64,000 bases of DNA from Agelaius tricolor (taxonomy: Eukaryota; Chordata; Aves; Passeriformes; Icteridae): contig JALJCS010000012.1 of the NCBI GenBank assembly GCA_023055355.1, positions 12,498,501-12,562,500 on the forward strand. Direction: 5' to 3'. The translations under genes were made by a program, and so were the position numbers. The notes under the pieces are model-generated. The model was not told the origin of the DNA, did no database searches, and saw only the letters and a list, made by a program, of their open reading frames with translations. Positions 1 through 12,600 of this stretch are shown piece after piece. The number at the start of each line of letters is the position of its first letter. Positions within the stretch are counted from its first letter, which is position 1.

Positions 1-67
1 CCATCGTTCTCTCTGCACAGAGTGTGGCTCTGCCTGTCTTTGCCTTCCTGGGTTGCTGTAGTTACAG

Positions 68-2700
68 GTAATGGCTTGTGGCTGAGGGGCCTCCTGTGTC
101 ATCTCAGTAGCTGCTCTCTTATATTTTTTTTTTTTTTTTTTCTGGGATGCTTTCCACAAACATCAACAGCCTGATATTCCTTTTCAAAGTCACAACAGTC
201 TGACAGGCTAAAAGTGCCTGGTTGGCAGTTCCCTGGTTTGGAACAGATTCCTGATTGCTGCTTGATTTTTTAACTGCACCATGGGGAAGAGCTTGCAGCT
301 TGACACAACTATCATACTGTAATAATCTATTCTATTAAATCATTGTTTACTGCTTCTATTACTGTCCATTTTATTTTTTTTTCTAAGAGAGGTAACAAAA
401 ATAAATGCTTTTTTCTTTTTTTTTTCCTCTGGGGAAAAATAAAAAAAGGTATATGATGGGAAGAGGGATTTTTGGGCCTGTGGAAGATTTAACAAGAACA
501 GTTACGTATTCTTGACCCTCTGGTGAGGAACTGCAGAAAGAAAAAAGTCAAGATTTTCTGTGCAGTGGGTGTTTATGTGCTTAACAGTATTCAGCTTCAT
601 AAGCTGTAACAGAAACTTCTTTTGGTAGGTCTTTCATCTCTATAAACAGCTTACTGCAGCCATCACAGTTAATTTGATTAGTGGCACTCAGACATGAACC
701 CAGTGAAACAGCAGCTTAAGAGCACTTTTGCAACCAGCAACTATATTGGGAATTCTAATCTTTGTCGGAGCTGCCCAGGAGAACAGCTATTTCTCTCACA
801 TTTCTGAATGTTTTAAAACTGTTTTGAACACTTATGTACTTCAGGGAATGACACAGAAAGGGTGAGAGATTATCACCTGACAAAGCTTTCTTGAATTAGG
901 TCACTGCAGGCTGTTTCATTTAACAGTTCCTTTTCCTACATGCTTAAATCAAGCTGTCCTTCTCCAATCTTGTATAAGACAGGACAGTGTTTTTGCTCTG
1001 TGAACACAGAGATTGCATGTCTGTGGTGTCAAAGGAGGAAGGACAATACTTTCTCAAATATCCTAGGAAATAAGGACAGGATTCATATATTGTATAACAG
1101 CTGGATTCTGTACATGTCTCGGGATTGTGCTGTGCTGCTCCCTTAAATTGCCTTTCCCAGACTATCAGCCTTTCCAAGACTTTCCAAGACTATCAGTGCC
1201 CATTGTAGTTCCCATGGCTCTGTTTTCTATTTCTCAAGTTGGATATCTGGTGTATTTACTTGTGTAAATGAGGAAATGCATGGATGGTTTGGGTCCTGCA
1301 GATTTTTAGATAGAAAATATAAAAGGCAAACGATTGTGGCAAAAAGAGGGAGAGAAGCTGCAGGCTTTGAGAGCTCATTCAAGGAATCTTCTGTGTGAAG
1401 ATTGGAGTAGTCTGTTTCCAGGTTGGACATGCAGATGGCAAAGGCAAATCTTGTACCTGGGAAAGGATATAATTCCCTCTCTCCTCCGCTGGGCAAGTAC
1501 CGATCACAGTTCATTAAAAAGGCTGCCCTCGGTCGTATCTCAGTGCTGTAAAAGCAGAGCAGAATCAGCTCTTATCTCTGCATCTCTGCTTGTGTAAAAT
1601 AACAGTGTGTGCTTTTGATAATCACTGGTTTGGTGTGGCTGCCAAAATGATTAATGGTGTAACAGTTCAAGTGAAGGTGTTTAAGCACTGCCGCTTGGCT
1701 TTATGGTTAACACCTGCTGAGATAAATTCAAGTCCCTAGCATCACTTGCTTTTTTAAAAAAAAGTAAATAGAAGTTTAACTTCTGTAAGTCTTTGACTTG
1801 GCAAATTTTAGGAACGACAAAACTAAGCAGCAGTTTATCTGACAGGTAAATAATGTCTTCCCTGTAGGATTTGAATTTCAGATGTTTCTGTGGGTCTTGG
1901 CTCACACAGGTTTAATAAGAAGTAATAAGTCTTCCAGAAACCATGTGTATCTGAGAATAGACACAAACTGTGGCATTATAGATGGCACTGCTTCTGACCA
2001 GTAATTTTAATCTGTGGGGTTTTTTTTCTTCATATGTTTTTTACCTCAGTAGTTAGATCTGAGTTAGAAAGTTATGCACTTGAGTGCAGACATATCAGTA
2101 CTTTTCTCAGTGTCATATGAAGTCAAATGAAAATGTATGGTTGTGTAAAAGGGCTGTTTGACTCTTTTACTAGTGCTGTAGAATAAGCCGTGACTGCCAG
2201 GAAAAGAAAGAATATAGTGCTTGGCAGCTGTTTTTTCCCTACCAAAAATTATTTGGATCAGGGTTTTTTATCTAAATATGTTCAGTGTGCATATGAAATA
2301 TATTTTGGATACATTCATGTATTTATTTTAAAGAGCAGCTTTGAAAATTCCAGCTGTTTCACGCACAATGAAAATTCCAGCAGTCAGATGACAGGATGTC
2401 TGCAAAACTCAACAGAGTTTCTTTAAATAAACTATTCAAACTCCCAGATCAGGTATGTCTTATCATGTCTCACAACCCATCAACCATCCCACCCCTTCCT
2501 GGGAAAACATGGGAAAGCAGGAGTGTCTGGAAGGATGATGAATAGAGATCTGATAAACAGAGGTGGAACAAGGCTTTCATAACTGGCCGTGCCTCTGGAG
2601 GAGTGCCCTGCTCCAGTGGAGCCTGTGTGGATTTACACTGGTAAATTGCACTGCAGGGAAACAAGTTCTTCAGCCCTAGAAGCAATTTGCAGGGAAACGA
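68..2700. other. AT-rich noncoding stretch
   Basis: No gene is supported. Apart from the T18 tract, a local imperfect repetition of 'ctttcc(c/a)agactatcag' lies at 1150-1197. A 47-base plus-strand segment just before (21-67) has strong splice sites on both sides but no recognised content. Confidence 0.5.
124..141 (+). repeat. poly-T tract (T18)
   Basis: An uninterrupted run of 18 T. No retroposed body is evident on either side. Confidence 0.9.
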
Positions 2701-2714
2701 AGGCTGTTGTATTC

Positions 2715-2726
2715 TATTGGCCAATA
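2715..2726. promoter_or_regulatory. palindromic double CCAAT box
   Basis: TATTGGCCAATA is a perfect 12-bp palindrome placing CCAAT on both strands back to back, a potential NF-Y site. It lies about 240 bases from the CRE. Confidence 0.3.
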
Positions 2727-2964
2727 ATGGCTACTGTATATTTTTGGTTGCTGCTGTGCAGCTCAGTTTCAGGGGCCTGAATAAATGACGGGAAAGTAAT
2801 GTAAAAGTGCATGGCTGGAAGGGCTGCTTAGGAAGATACAGAGGCTCTTATCTCTAAGTATTCTGTGTGGGTTTAATAGGGCCCAAATGTTGTGACAAAC
2901 ATTTATGCAGACAGCAGAGCAGTGTCCTGATTTTTTTTTAAAGGGCTGAATCCTCCAGTCCTGC

Positions 2965-2972
2965 TGACGTCA
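2965..2972. promoter_or_regulatory. perfect cAMP response element
   Basis: The sequence TGACGTCA is the full palindromic CREB/ATF site. It keeps its central CpG in CpG-poor DNA, within a complex sequence stretch (2930-3060) that has no simple repeats. Confidence 0.4.
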
Positions 2973-3626
2973 ATGCAAGTGTGAATGTCTCAGCTTCTTA
3001 TAAATTACGTGGTCTGCACTGAAAGAAACTAATTGGGTTCACACAGTTTTTAACTTCCAGCCATACAGAGCTCTCACGTAGCTCAGGACAGCAATATACA
3101 TTTTAGCTCAAATTCACAAGGATCCACTTGATACCCAAAGCATTCTTTTGTTTGAACAATTGTCTTTTTCTAAACTGCTTCATAATTTTGGCACAAATAG
3201 TTGGTTCTGCTTCTTGGGAGAAAGACAGAATAGGCATTTAACGGTGTTGTGCCATCTATGCCATTTGTTGCTTGTGTTTTATAGTGATACCACTAGATTC
3301 CAAAGTGTTGAAGTTCCAAAAAGGAAGTGTCAAAGACTGCCAAGAAATATCACATTGCACTGGATATGTGTTTGTAGAGCGTTTATCTCCTTTTGGAAAT
3401 CCCACAGCTAGGTTTTTTTGGTGCTTGTCATCTGCTGAGTACAGAAGTGGCTGTGGCAAGGAAGGGAAAGACCACAACTGTTTATTCTTGCAGGCAGTGA
3501 CTCCCCGAGAGAAGAAGTTAAATTTCAGAAGTCTGTAAGGCCTGGCTTGCCTTACAGATGCCAGGGAACTGGGAGGATTTGTTAGGTCAAAATATACAGC
3601 ATGGCCAATGTCTGTCCTTCACTTAC

Positions 3627-3681
3627 CAGAAGGAGGGAAGTCATCTTTCCAGAACTCACAGTCTGAGTCCCTTTGTGGGTA
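3627..3681 (-). CDS. candidate 55-base exon, unrecognised
   Basis: A strong minus-strand acceptor ('aatttctgtgtggtttgtcag' region) and the donor CTG|GTAAGTG enclose 55 bases. Two of the three frames are open: one reads YPQRDSDCEFWKDDFPPS, the other THKGTQTVSSGKMTSLLL. The second would join in phase with a 31-base segment at 4890-4920 that also has a GTAAGTG donor. Neither peptide is recognised. It could be a non-coding (lncRNA) exon or a pseudo-exon. Confidence 0.18.
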
Positions 3682-6600
3682 CTGACAAACCACACAGAAA
3701 TTAAAGACTAAAAGGAAATTAAATGTTTACCATGAGCAGTGTTAACAAGCCTAACTAAACACTGCTGCTACTGAGGAGAGATTCCATCAGATATCAGTTT
3801 TTCACAGCTTCAAAAGTTCTTTTATTAGAATGTTGAAAAATGGCTGCATTGAAATAAATATCTTTACTTACATAATGTATTCACCTATCATAATTATGTA
3901 TAGTTATGAAATTCAGGTTCAGCAGGTTCAGCATACAACTGAATCCTGCTTGCCAGTAAATTGTGCTTGTTTAAAAAGATAGAAGTAGAGAGAAAGAAGA
4001 AATATTTGAAAAGGAAGGTATTTCAAAGAACTTTTCTGGGGGACTTTGAAGAGTTTCATGTTTATTCTGCAAATGCTGCAGAGAAAACTGATCTACTTTA
4101 AGCTGCCTAGAAAGCACATTTTTTTCAGAAAACTTTTCACACTTTACAACTAAGTTTTAATGTGGCACAAGCCAGCAAATTCAGGCAGCACATCTAAGAA
4201 AACAATATTTTTCTCATCACAGAAAACCTGAAGCTAATCCAAGGAGTATAAAAATGCACTTCTTCCTTTTCATTTGTACAGTGTAAGAAACTGTTGTACC
4301 AAGCAGACAAAAAACCTGACGCCAGCCTCTTGATCTCCATCTTGCAAACCAACAATGGTACCCATTCATTACTTCCTCCAATATCCCTTTCTCTTCTGTT
4401 TAATGGGAGCTATTCTCTGGTTGCAGTGTATTTCAATGAAAATTATTTTAAAAGCCTCTGCTTTCACGCTTTGCTACTTTATATTCAAGCAAAAAGCTCC
4501 TCAAAAGTTTTGCTCTTATGCCTTTATAAATGTACTGTTCCTATCAAAATTCATGTAATATACACAAGAAATAGTACCTGTGTCCTGTGCTGCACTTGTT
4601 CTCTGCTGGCTTCCTTCCCATTCATGAATGATGAGAATTCTGGGCCTGGGAGTGGCAAAGATAGGAGATCGCTCCTTCTGCAGAGCTTTTTCCATGCACA
4701 GTCACTCATTTTGGGCAGAATTTAGAAATTGCTGAAAGTTTGGAGGGCTGGAATCTTTTGAGTAAAAGGGAAAATTGTACTTCCCCCCCACCCCATTCTT
4801 CCAATATCTGTTTTTTAATTCTTTCTGTGTCTTGTAGAAAGTGTCTCTGTTCCTGTTTGGTTCTGTAGCTCCTGAGTCATTGCACTTACCCATATCCAGA
4901 GTCATAGATCACTGAGGTGTCTGATTTGCAGTGGAAAAGCAAAGGCTGTGGGGGCTGTTTGTTTAGGAGTAAGCCATTTCCATACTCTTACTGGTTCAGT
5001 TTGAAATGTGGAAATCCAAGTCTAATAAGTGTGAAGAACCTGTAGGGCCTTCTTCCATAGAAGGAAAAAGTTTAGTAGCATCAGGCTGTGGAAGTGCATG
5101 TCATCACAGCTGGCCTACAGCATTTGTTCAATGAAAAAGGAAAGCATTTCATTTTGTTTCTCAAATGGCCTCACAGAGCACTCTGTAGAAGACAATCACT
5201 CAGCAGTCAGGCTGCTCAGCCCTTGCTCCTGCAGCAGCCTGCTATGCTGGAGCAGTGCAGTAATGAGCAGTGCAGGAGACTTGCTTTGCCTCCTGCAAAC
5301 TTGTACAAACTCAGCTCTGCTCAGAAGCTGCGTGGCAGAGCCCAGAACATACCCAGAGTCAAACAGCATCAGCTGTTTTTGCTGTCATCTGGGGAGTGCC
5401 CTACTTATCTGACCTGTTCAGTAGCAATAGCTAAGAAAGAGTCAAGCCCAAATAAACCTATAATGCAGTGCTACATTGCTTTTGGTGAAAGCTGAAACAA
5501 TATCCACCTGTTGCAGAGCATACCTGAGCACTTGGAGTTATTATTTCAGCCCCATTTAAGGGGATAATGCCATGATTGAGGGAGTGTATAATCGTGCATA
5601 CATCAGTACTGGAATTTAGTTAGTAACAGGTTAGTTCTTGTTCACAGCAGATGTTCTGTATTCTAACAGGGAGGTGTGGGAGGGGAAGCTGCAGTTAATG
5701 AAGCACTTTCCTGTGCTTGCAATTGTTCTGTTCTTTTTTTTTTCTCTCATTCTTCCAGGTGTGTTAGTCAATCTGTATTATAGTCATGAAGGGGTGCAGC
5801 ATAACTAATGCATTTCTGAGAGACTTTTAATTTTAGAAAGTTAGGAGTGTAGAGCAGTAGATGGCATTTAGTGAGAGCTGTTCCCTCAGCTCTGACTGAA
5901 AGGTGCCAGAGATCTACTGGGCCATGCTGAAGGCACTGTGTGGTGGCCTTACATGTAGGTGCTTTGCACAGAACTGAGCTCTCTGCTTTCTTGATTCCTC
6001 TTTTGCCCCACTAAACCCTAGAACTGGGTAGAAATTAGAGTATTTGAAGCAATATTTTATGTATAGGCTGGATTTCTTGTCAAAATCAATGGGTAACTTC
6101 CTACAGCTGCAGCTGGCAGGGAGCGCTGCTGTCACCAACTCATTTCCTCTGTAATGACCCTTTTCTCTCTGAAGTTGTGCTTGGTTTTATACTCAGATTT
6201 CACAGTAATTTTTATTGTTAATTTTGTGTACAGTGAACAGAGAAGTTTTTGTTTACATAGTGTGAGACTTAGCAGCCACTGTGGTGTTTATCAACCATGA
6301 CACTCATTTCACATCTCATCTGTTATATGAGTGAAATGTGAAAATAATCATGTTTTTCTAACATATCAGGGATGAAATGACTTATGACCAACAGGGATGG
6401 CTGGGGTTATTTTTAGTCTTCTGTGTTAGTGTAATTTGCCAGCCAAAGACTGGAACCACTTTCCTCTACTCACAGATTTATAGTAGTAGTAAGTGCCAAA
6501 ACTACAGAACTGCTGCAGCTCACAAACCCATTGCTGAGTTTTAGGATCAAGTCTCAATGGCAGGGTTGTTCTTGGCAATTATTTTACTACAGTACTCCCA

Positions 6601-9600
6601 GACAGCTTCAGAATCTTGACTGCTGTCCTTCCAGGTAATCACAATTGGCCAAGTTCTGTTGCTCAGGCATGTAGTGTACAATTTTGGGTGGACATCAATA
6701 TCAGTGCTCAAGGTACATTGTAGTCATAATGAATAACAAAACAGAGGTTGGAACCTGATTTCTAGAGGTAGAAATACTTGATTGGAAGGAAATGATGTTT
6801 CTTTTGCTTTGCTGTAGAGAAGGCAAATATTTGCAAAGGAGGGAAAAGACAAGCCTGTGCTGTCCCCTATAGAGTGTAGCATCAAATTACAATCAAGAGG
6901 CTTTTAAAGAATCAGAAGAGAAAATAATTCATAGCACAAAAACCTCATATGAAAGCCACTGCCCTGTCAGAGCAAAGTAGAGGATAAGAAGGATGAGGTA
7001 AGGTGATGAGAAATTGCTCAAAAAATTGAGTTATGCTTTGTAATGGGACAAAGTCTAGGGCCCAGGGGATTTTGTCTTTGGCTGGATTTTTTGAGGGGGA
7101 CCGGGGTGGGGTTTGTATCCTTTTGAGAGCAAGATGGGTTTTAATTCTGATATGGCTTCCATTGTGAACACAGACAGTCATTATAACTAACTTGATTATA
7201 ACTCTGAAACTGATTAGTTCCTTAAGGCAATGCTTTGATGAAGTTTAGGATGTCGTTTGGAGGATCTGTAAGAAATTTCATGTTTTACTTTGAAGGCTTC
7301 AGATTACATGTATAGTGCTAGTGTCATAATGAACATTAGGAGAACCAATTTGGTTGCATACCTAAATACAGTTAAACCAGAGAGCTCCAGGCTTGCCTTT
7401 ATGACTTTTTATATCTATTATACATCAAAGGGACATGACAGTTGTGCTCTGAACCAAGAAGATTCACAATTACAGGAAAAAAAATAACGCATTAACACAT
7501 ACTCAGCAAAAGCACAGTGCAACTCATTAGAAATTAATTAAGCATCTCACTGCAAGATCCTTATGAAGACAAAACTCCCACTGGTCCAAATTCACTGCCA
7601 GGCTAGAAGGGACTAGCTTCCTAAAAATTTATTTTATCTCAAGAATTTTTATCTCAAACGTTGGAAAACAGTTGTAGTTTCTCAGAGCAAGGATTGTAGA
7701 ATAATGCACTAGACTTGAGTAGGACACATTTCACCTCAGGTAATCCCCAGTGCTTTTCCTTTTAAGGTTGAAGAAGCAATAAACAGATTTTTCCATAAAT
7801 ATGATAAGATGCAAAAATCATTATGCTAATAAGGACTTGGATTAGTCCAGATTTCTGTCATAATTTCAAGACCATTTAGGCCATTATCCTAAATTCCTTA
7901 GAAAGAGATTCTCTTCTCAGATTAAGGTGACCCATCCAGTGACTTGCAAGGAACACCAGCCAGCAAATCAAGGTGTAAATTCTGTTCCTCCTGTAAGCAT
8001 GTGAACAACAGTCAAATTGTACTGATGAAAATACATGTGCAACTTGCTCCTGTCTAGATCACATTTGTCTTGCTAAAATATCTATATTAAGATGTGAAGA
8101 TAGCTGTTAACTCCATGCAATTCTTCTAAGATTCCCAGGGTTTGTTTTCATGGTTGATAGCATGAAAGACTGGCCTGAAGCACACATGAGGAAAAATAAA
8201 TAGGCAAATCAGTGAGGGAGCTTTATGGAACATGTAATTTACCAATTGTTTCAGACATTCAAACTTATAACTGTACAGCTGCTTGCAGATGTTTGAGACA
8301 GTTTCTGTGCCTATCTTTGCTATATTTTTGCACAGAACTACTCTTTGTTGAAGAGAAGTGATTGAGTAGTGCAGTTAAGTATGATGAGAGAAGCATCACC
8401 AGGAGTTAATTTGCAGCTGGATTTGAAATCCTGTATCCTACATGTGTGCAGACAATACCATCCTCTTTCTAGCTGCTATGTTCAACTTGAGCTTGAAAGA
8501 AACACTTTATTATGATTTTTATTCCAACCTTTCCCTGAAGATAAGGAGCTGTTTGAATAAGGAAATCCTGGTAGTTTGACTTACTGATGAAACCAAGGCT
8601 TCATGTCCCATTGGTGCCCCATTGCTTGTTCCATGCAACACATTTGTTTAGGATTTATGGGCATCTGATAAAGGCAAGGAGTCTGTCTGAAATCTCAGGC
8701 AAATGGCCTTGTGGATTTTGGGACAGCACAGCTGACTGTTTTTCCCATACTGAGCACTTGTTAAATGAGGTTCAGACCTGATACAGTGACCTGAGTGCAC
8801 CTGCACTGCAGGACACACATGGACACATGGCAGAGGATTCATGATCCTGTGCCACTTCATGTGGCTCTCCCATTGGCCAGGAGTCTGAACAATACCATTA
8901 AAAACCATACTTTTGATACACATTTGTTCTTGCCATTTCATAAGGTTATTTTCAGTGACAGGATATTATGTGCTCGGGAAAGCAGAAAAATTGTTCTGTG
9001 ATAGTTGTTTATCTACACTTCTGTGTAGTCAGAGCAAAAAGTCTTTAGAAAAGAATACTGCTTCATTAATTTAAAGATAGTTGTATTTTTATGCCACTGC
9101 AGGAGAGAGAAAAATCCATATGTGATCCACCTTTGTCTAGCTGTCTTACACAGAACAGTATAAACAATTTTGCATATTAATTATTGCATTTGGCTAACTG
9201 ATATCCAGAGACCTAAACAGGTCATGAAGCCAGGTGCCACAAGGGATAAATTTTATTTCCAGTTACGTCATTGAAATCAGTGCAGTTAAAGATGGGCTGC
9301 ATGGGTGTGACTGATGGCAGAAAATGGCCTATAAACTATGAGCTGAAGAGGGGAATAATCTGAATATCTCTAATTAGTGGGGCTGCTGAAAGCACAGATG
9401 GAGCTTAGCTGCTGCTGTGGAATATAAAACACATTCTGAAATAGTTTTAAAATGACCTCTCAGCAAGAAAAATACAGGAGGACAGCCAGTTTTTCTCCTT
9501 GAAAGGAAGAAAACAACAGGTATTAAGATCAAACTTTAGTGTGAATTCGTGGAGAAACTGATGTTTTATGCCGAAGCAAACAAGTAAATAAATAAATGTT

Positions 9601-12600
9601 TAGTTAGAGATATTGTCAAATACTTTACACTAAAAATAGAGTCCTGTCATGAGAAAACTGGCCTACTCTAAAAATTTAATAATGCTTTTGGTGTCAGAGA
9701 GCATCATCTTCCATGCCTATGAGGTACTGTAGATTCCAAGCAAAGCAGAGGAAATAAACCAGAATGCAGCTGCAGTGAAAGGACTTTTTTTCTCAGTTTT
9801 AATTTAAGGTAAAGTATAGACCTGCCTTAGTGTTTTCAAAATAAACCTCATAAGATTAGTATCCTGAAGAATTATTCAGTAAAATACTTTCACAATCCAC
9901 AGGGTCTCTCCCAGATGCTTTTTTTGAATATCAATAAGGTATTTCTATTTCATTGAATACCTTTATCTTTTAAATTAGAAATGGAAGTACATACAAAGTA
10001 GGAAATAAATGGATCTTAGAGTTTCAGAATTCAGTGTTTTGACATGGTCACATGCAATATTCAGAGAAACACTGCAAAGAGGGCAGCTCAAGCATCTTCT
10101 AAGGTGAGACACATCTTGAATTTCCTATTTAATTTCCATTAAATACGCAACAACCATCTTTTTTTGAGTTCTAATACCACATAATAGATGGAAAAAACTA
10201 AATGAAACACAAACATTGCAGATTTTTGTGTATTATTTTTCCTCTTATAACTGGACAGTAACTTCAGACTGGTACAGTAAGAGATGGGAATACTCAACTG
10301 CTATGAGAGTTGGTAGGAAAGGAGGAGGAAATTTCATCAGAAGTTGGATACTAAGATCTGGATTTAAAATCACTAATGTAAAGGGAATGCAGAGAAAAAT
10401 CTAGCTTGATATTATTATGGCTCAAGGAGACTCTGCATCATTGAAATATAAGATGGACTAATTGCATTAAAGCAATTGCGTTTGGGTTTTTTAGTTTGTG
10501 GTAAAACTAATTATAAAACAGCTTTTAATGAAATATTCTGTGGCAAAGCCAATGTATTTTATATTGCTGTTACAAAATGAATAATCTCTGGTGCTGTAGT
10601 TTTAAATTCTTAATCACATTCTTAATTTAAACTCCAGGAAAGGAATGAATATCTTATGTATTACAGTCTTTTGACCAGGTTTTTGTTGTGAATAGTCAAG
10701 CAATGTGATGAAACACTTTCTTTCATGTGGCCTAGGTGATGTATAGAAGCTCTTTCTCAATGGTGGTGTGAGTTTAACTGTGATGTTTCTACACATCTAT
10801 ATGCCAGTGACATGCTCCAAGGCTGAGATCATTCCTAACACTCTATTGAGACTTATCCCTAATTTTGTTCATTCCTATTGAATCTGCAAATTGACTTACA
10901 TACTTAAAGAAAGTCACCAGTTCTCAGGATAAGCCAAAGTCTAAAAAATTCTTAAAAATAATCTCAGATTTTCTGCTGACCAAACCAGAGAGGGAGAAAA
11001 GAGCTAAAACATATTGCCAATTTCAGCTTCAACTTCTTAGGCTAAAACTTAGATAGGTATGTTGATTTGATTGCTGTAACTCCATAGCCTTTAATGGGAG
11101 CTGTATACATAAAATTCCTCACTATATCAGATTAGTCAGAGGGTTGATGAAAAAAAAAAAGAAAAAAGTATGTATTTATGCAATTTGGAAATTTTACTCT
11201 CCTAATCTTGGCTGAATGTATCCGAGTATCCAGTCAGAGACTTCGTAGAGCATCTAATAGTCAGAAAACATTAGGCAACCACTCTTTGTGAAAACATTTG
11301 TTGGTTGGTTTTTTGATTTTTTTTCAGTCACTTAAAAAAAGGTTTATGAATTAATTTGAATTTTCTATGACTGATTGCTCCTGTGCAAGTCCAGAGATAG
11401 TCCATGTCCTGGAGGACTTGCAGAGCAGATTGTTTGGGCTAGACTGTGATGTGATGTCATGCCAGTGCCAACCCTGATGGTAACTCCACTTGGCAACCAG
11501 TCACACTAATTCCAGTGGAAAGGTACTGCAAGTGAGACACATTTTTGAGTCTAGAGGAGCACTGTTCTGTAACTGAGCTGTTTTGCTCAAGCATCTTAGT
11601 CTGACTGATAATTTTTGAAGTCTGTCAGTGCCTTGAAAACAATGTGCAGATGCCTCTTGCTTTGGATCTGTTGTGTTTGCCAGCATTGGCTCATATCTTT
11701 GTAGTGACATATCCAAAAGTGGTGTTTTTTGCATCATTGTGCCATTTCATTGCATATCAACTCAGAGGGGAATATCTCCAAGGACATGGAAGATGGAAGG
11801 AGGACAGCTGTGTGCAGGGATGGCCCACCAGGGATCCATGTTCTGCAAGCCCACCTGCAGCCCTTCCCTTTGAAATATTTGCCATGCTTATTTTTTCTGT
11901 CAAGGCATTATAATGAGATTTCTCCACAAACTGCTGACTGGTTTTTTGGTTTTAATGGTCTGGTTTCTGGTAGTCAGTGGAAGCAAGACAGAAACCTTGT
12001 TCAGGTCTGGAATCTGTCTGGGCTGTTGGCTATTCCCAGTAAGAGAGATCATTTACTGAAATCAGTTGTGCTGATTTCATCAGGCCTTGCTAGATTGAGC
12101 TACTTTAAAACTTACTTCCATCAGAAAAAAATAGTCATTTAGGTATGAGCTAGCCATGTGTGGTGATGTACCTGCAAGCAAAGCTGAGTTCCTGCTTTAA
12201 ACAGAAAGGTGTTCGTGCTCATTGTAAAGCATTTGAAATGCTCAAAGCTGCATTTGAACTACTGCAAGTAAATAGCAGATGTAGCTCAGCCTTTGGGTAG
12301 TTTGCCAGTGCCAGGTTACACAGGAGGAATAAATGCAGAGGGCTCTGGGCAGGACTGACTCCTGTTCTGCCATCAATCATCCCCAGATCAGTCAGAGCTA
12401 ATCAACACTTTGCCAGTTATGGATACTGAACTCTTGTCACAATCTGCAGCTGAAAAGTTATTCACTGAAATTATACAGTGAATTAATTGAAGTAGCACCT
12501 TGGAGAAAATTATGAGTGTTTTGCAGGCAATTTGTGAATCGGTAAAGTGAAATGAATTGAATGAATGATTTGTTATGAACTATTCTTCCAGAAGTAGAAA

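Noticed and set aside
1681..1905. Minus-strand frame with 'cctacag' acceptor and CAG|GTGTTA donor
   Set aside because: The donor is weak, the peptide contains homopolymer-derived FF/KK runs, and no neighbouring segment supports it.
4294..5495. Open frames of 143 and 135 codons on the plus strand
   Set aside because: Composition is that of chance AT-rich frames (F, L, C, S, Y), no domain or splice context is present, and overlapping alternative frames are also open.
7095..7111. Possible G-quadruplex
   Set aside because: Only three G-runs of four or more; the next run is too far away.
9936..9963. Hairpin considered as a microRNA precursor
   Set aside because: The stem is only 8 bp, far too short for Drosha/Dicer processing.
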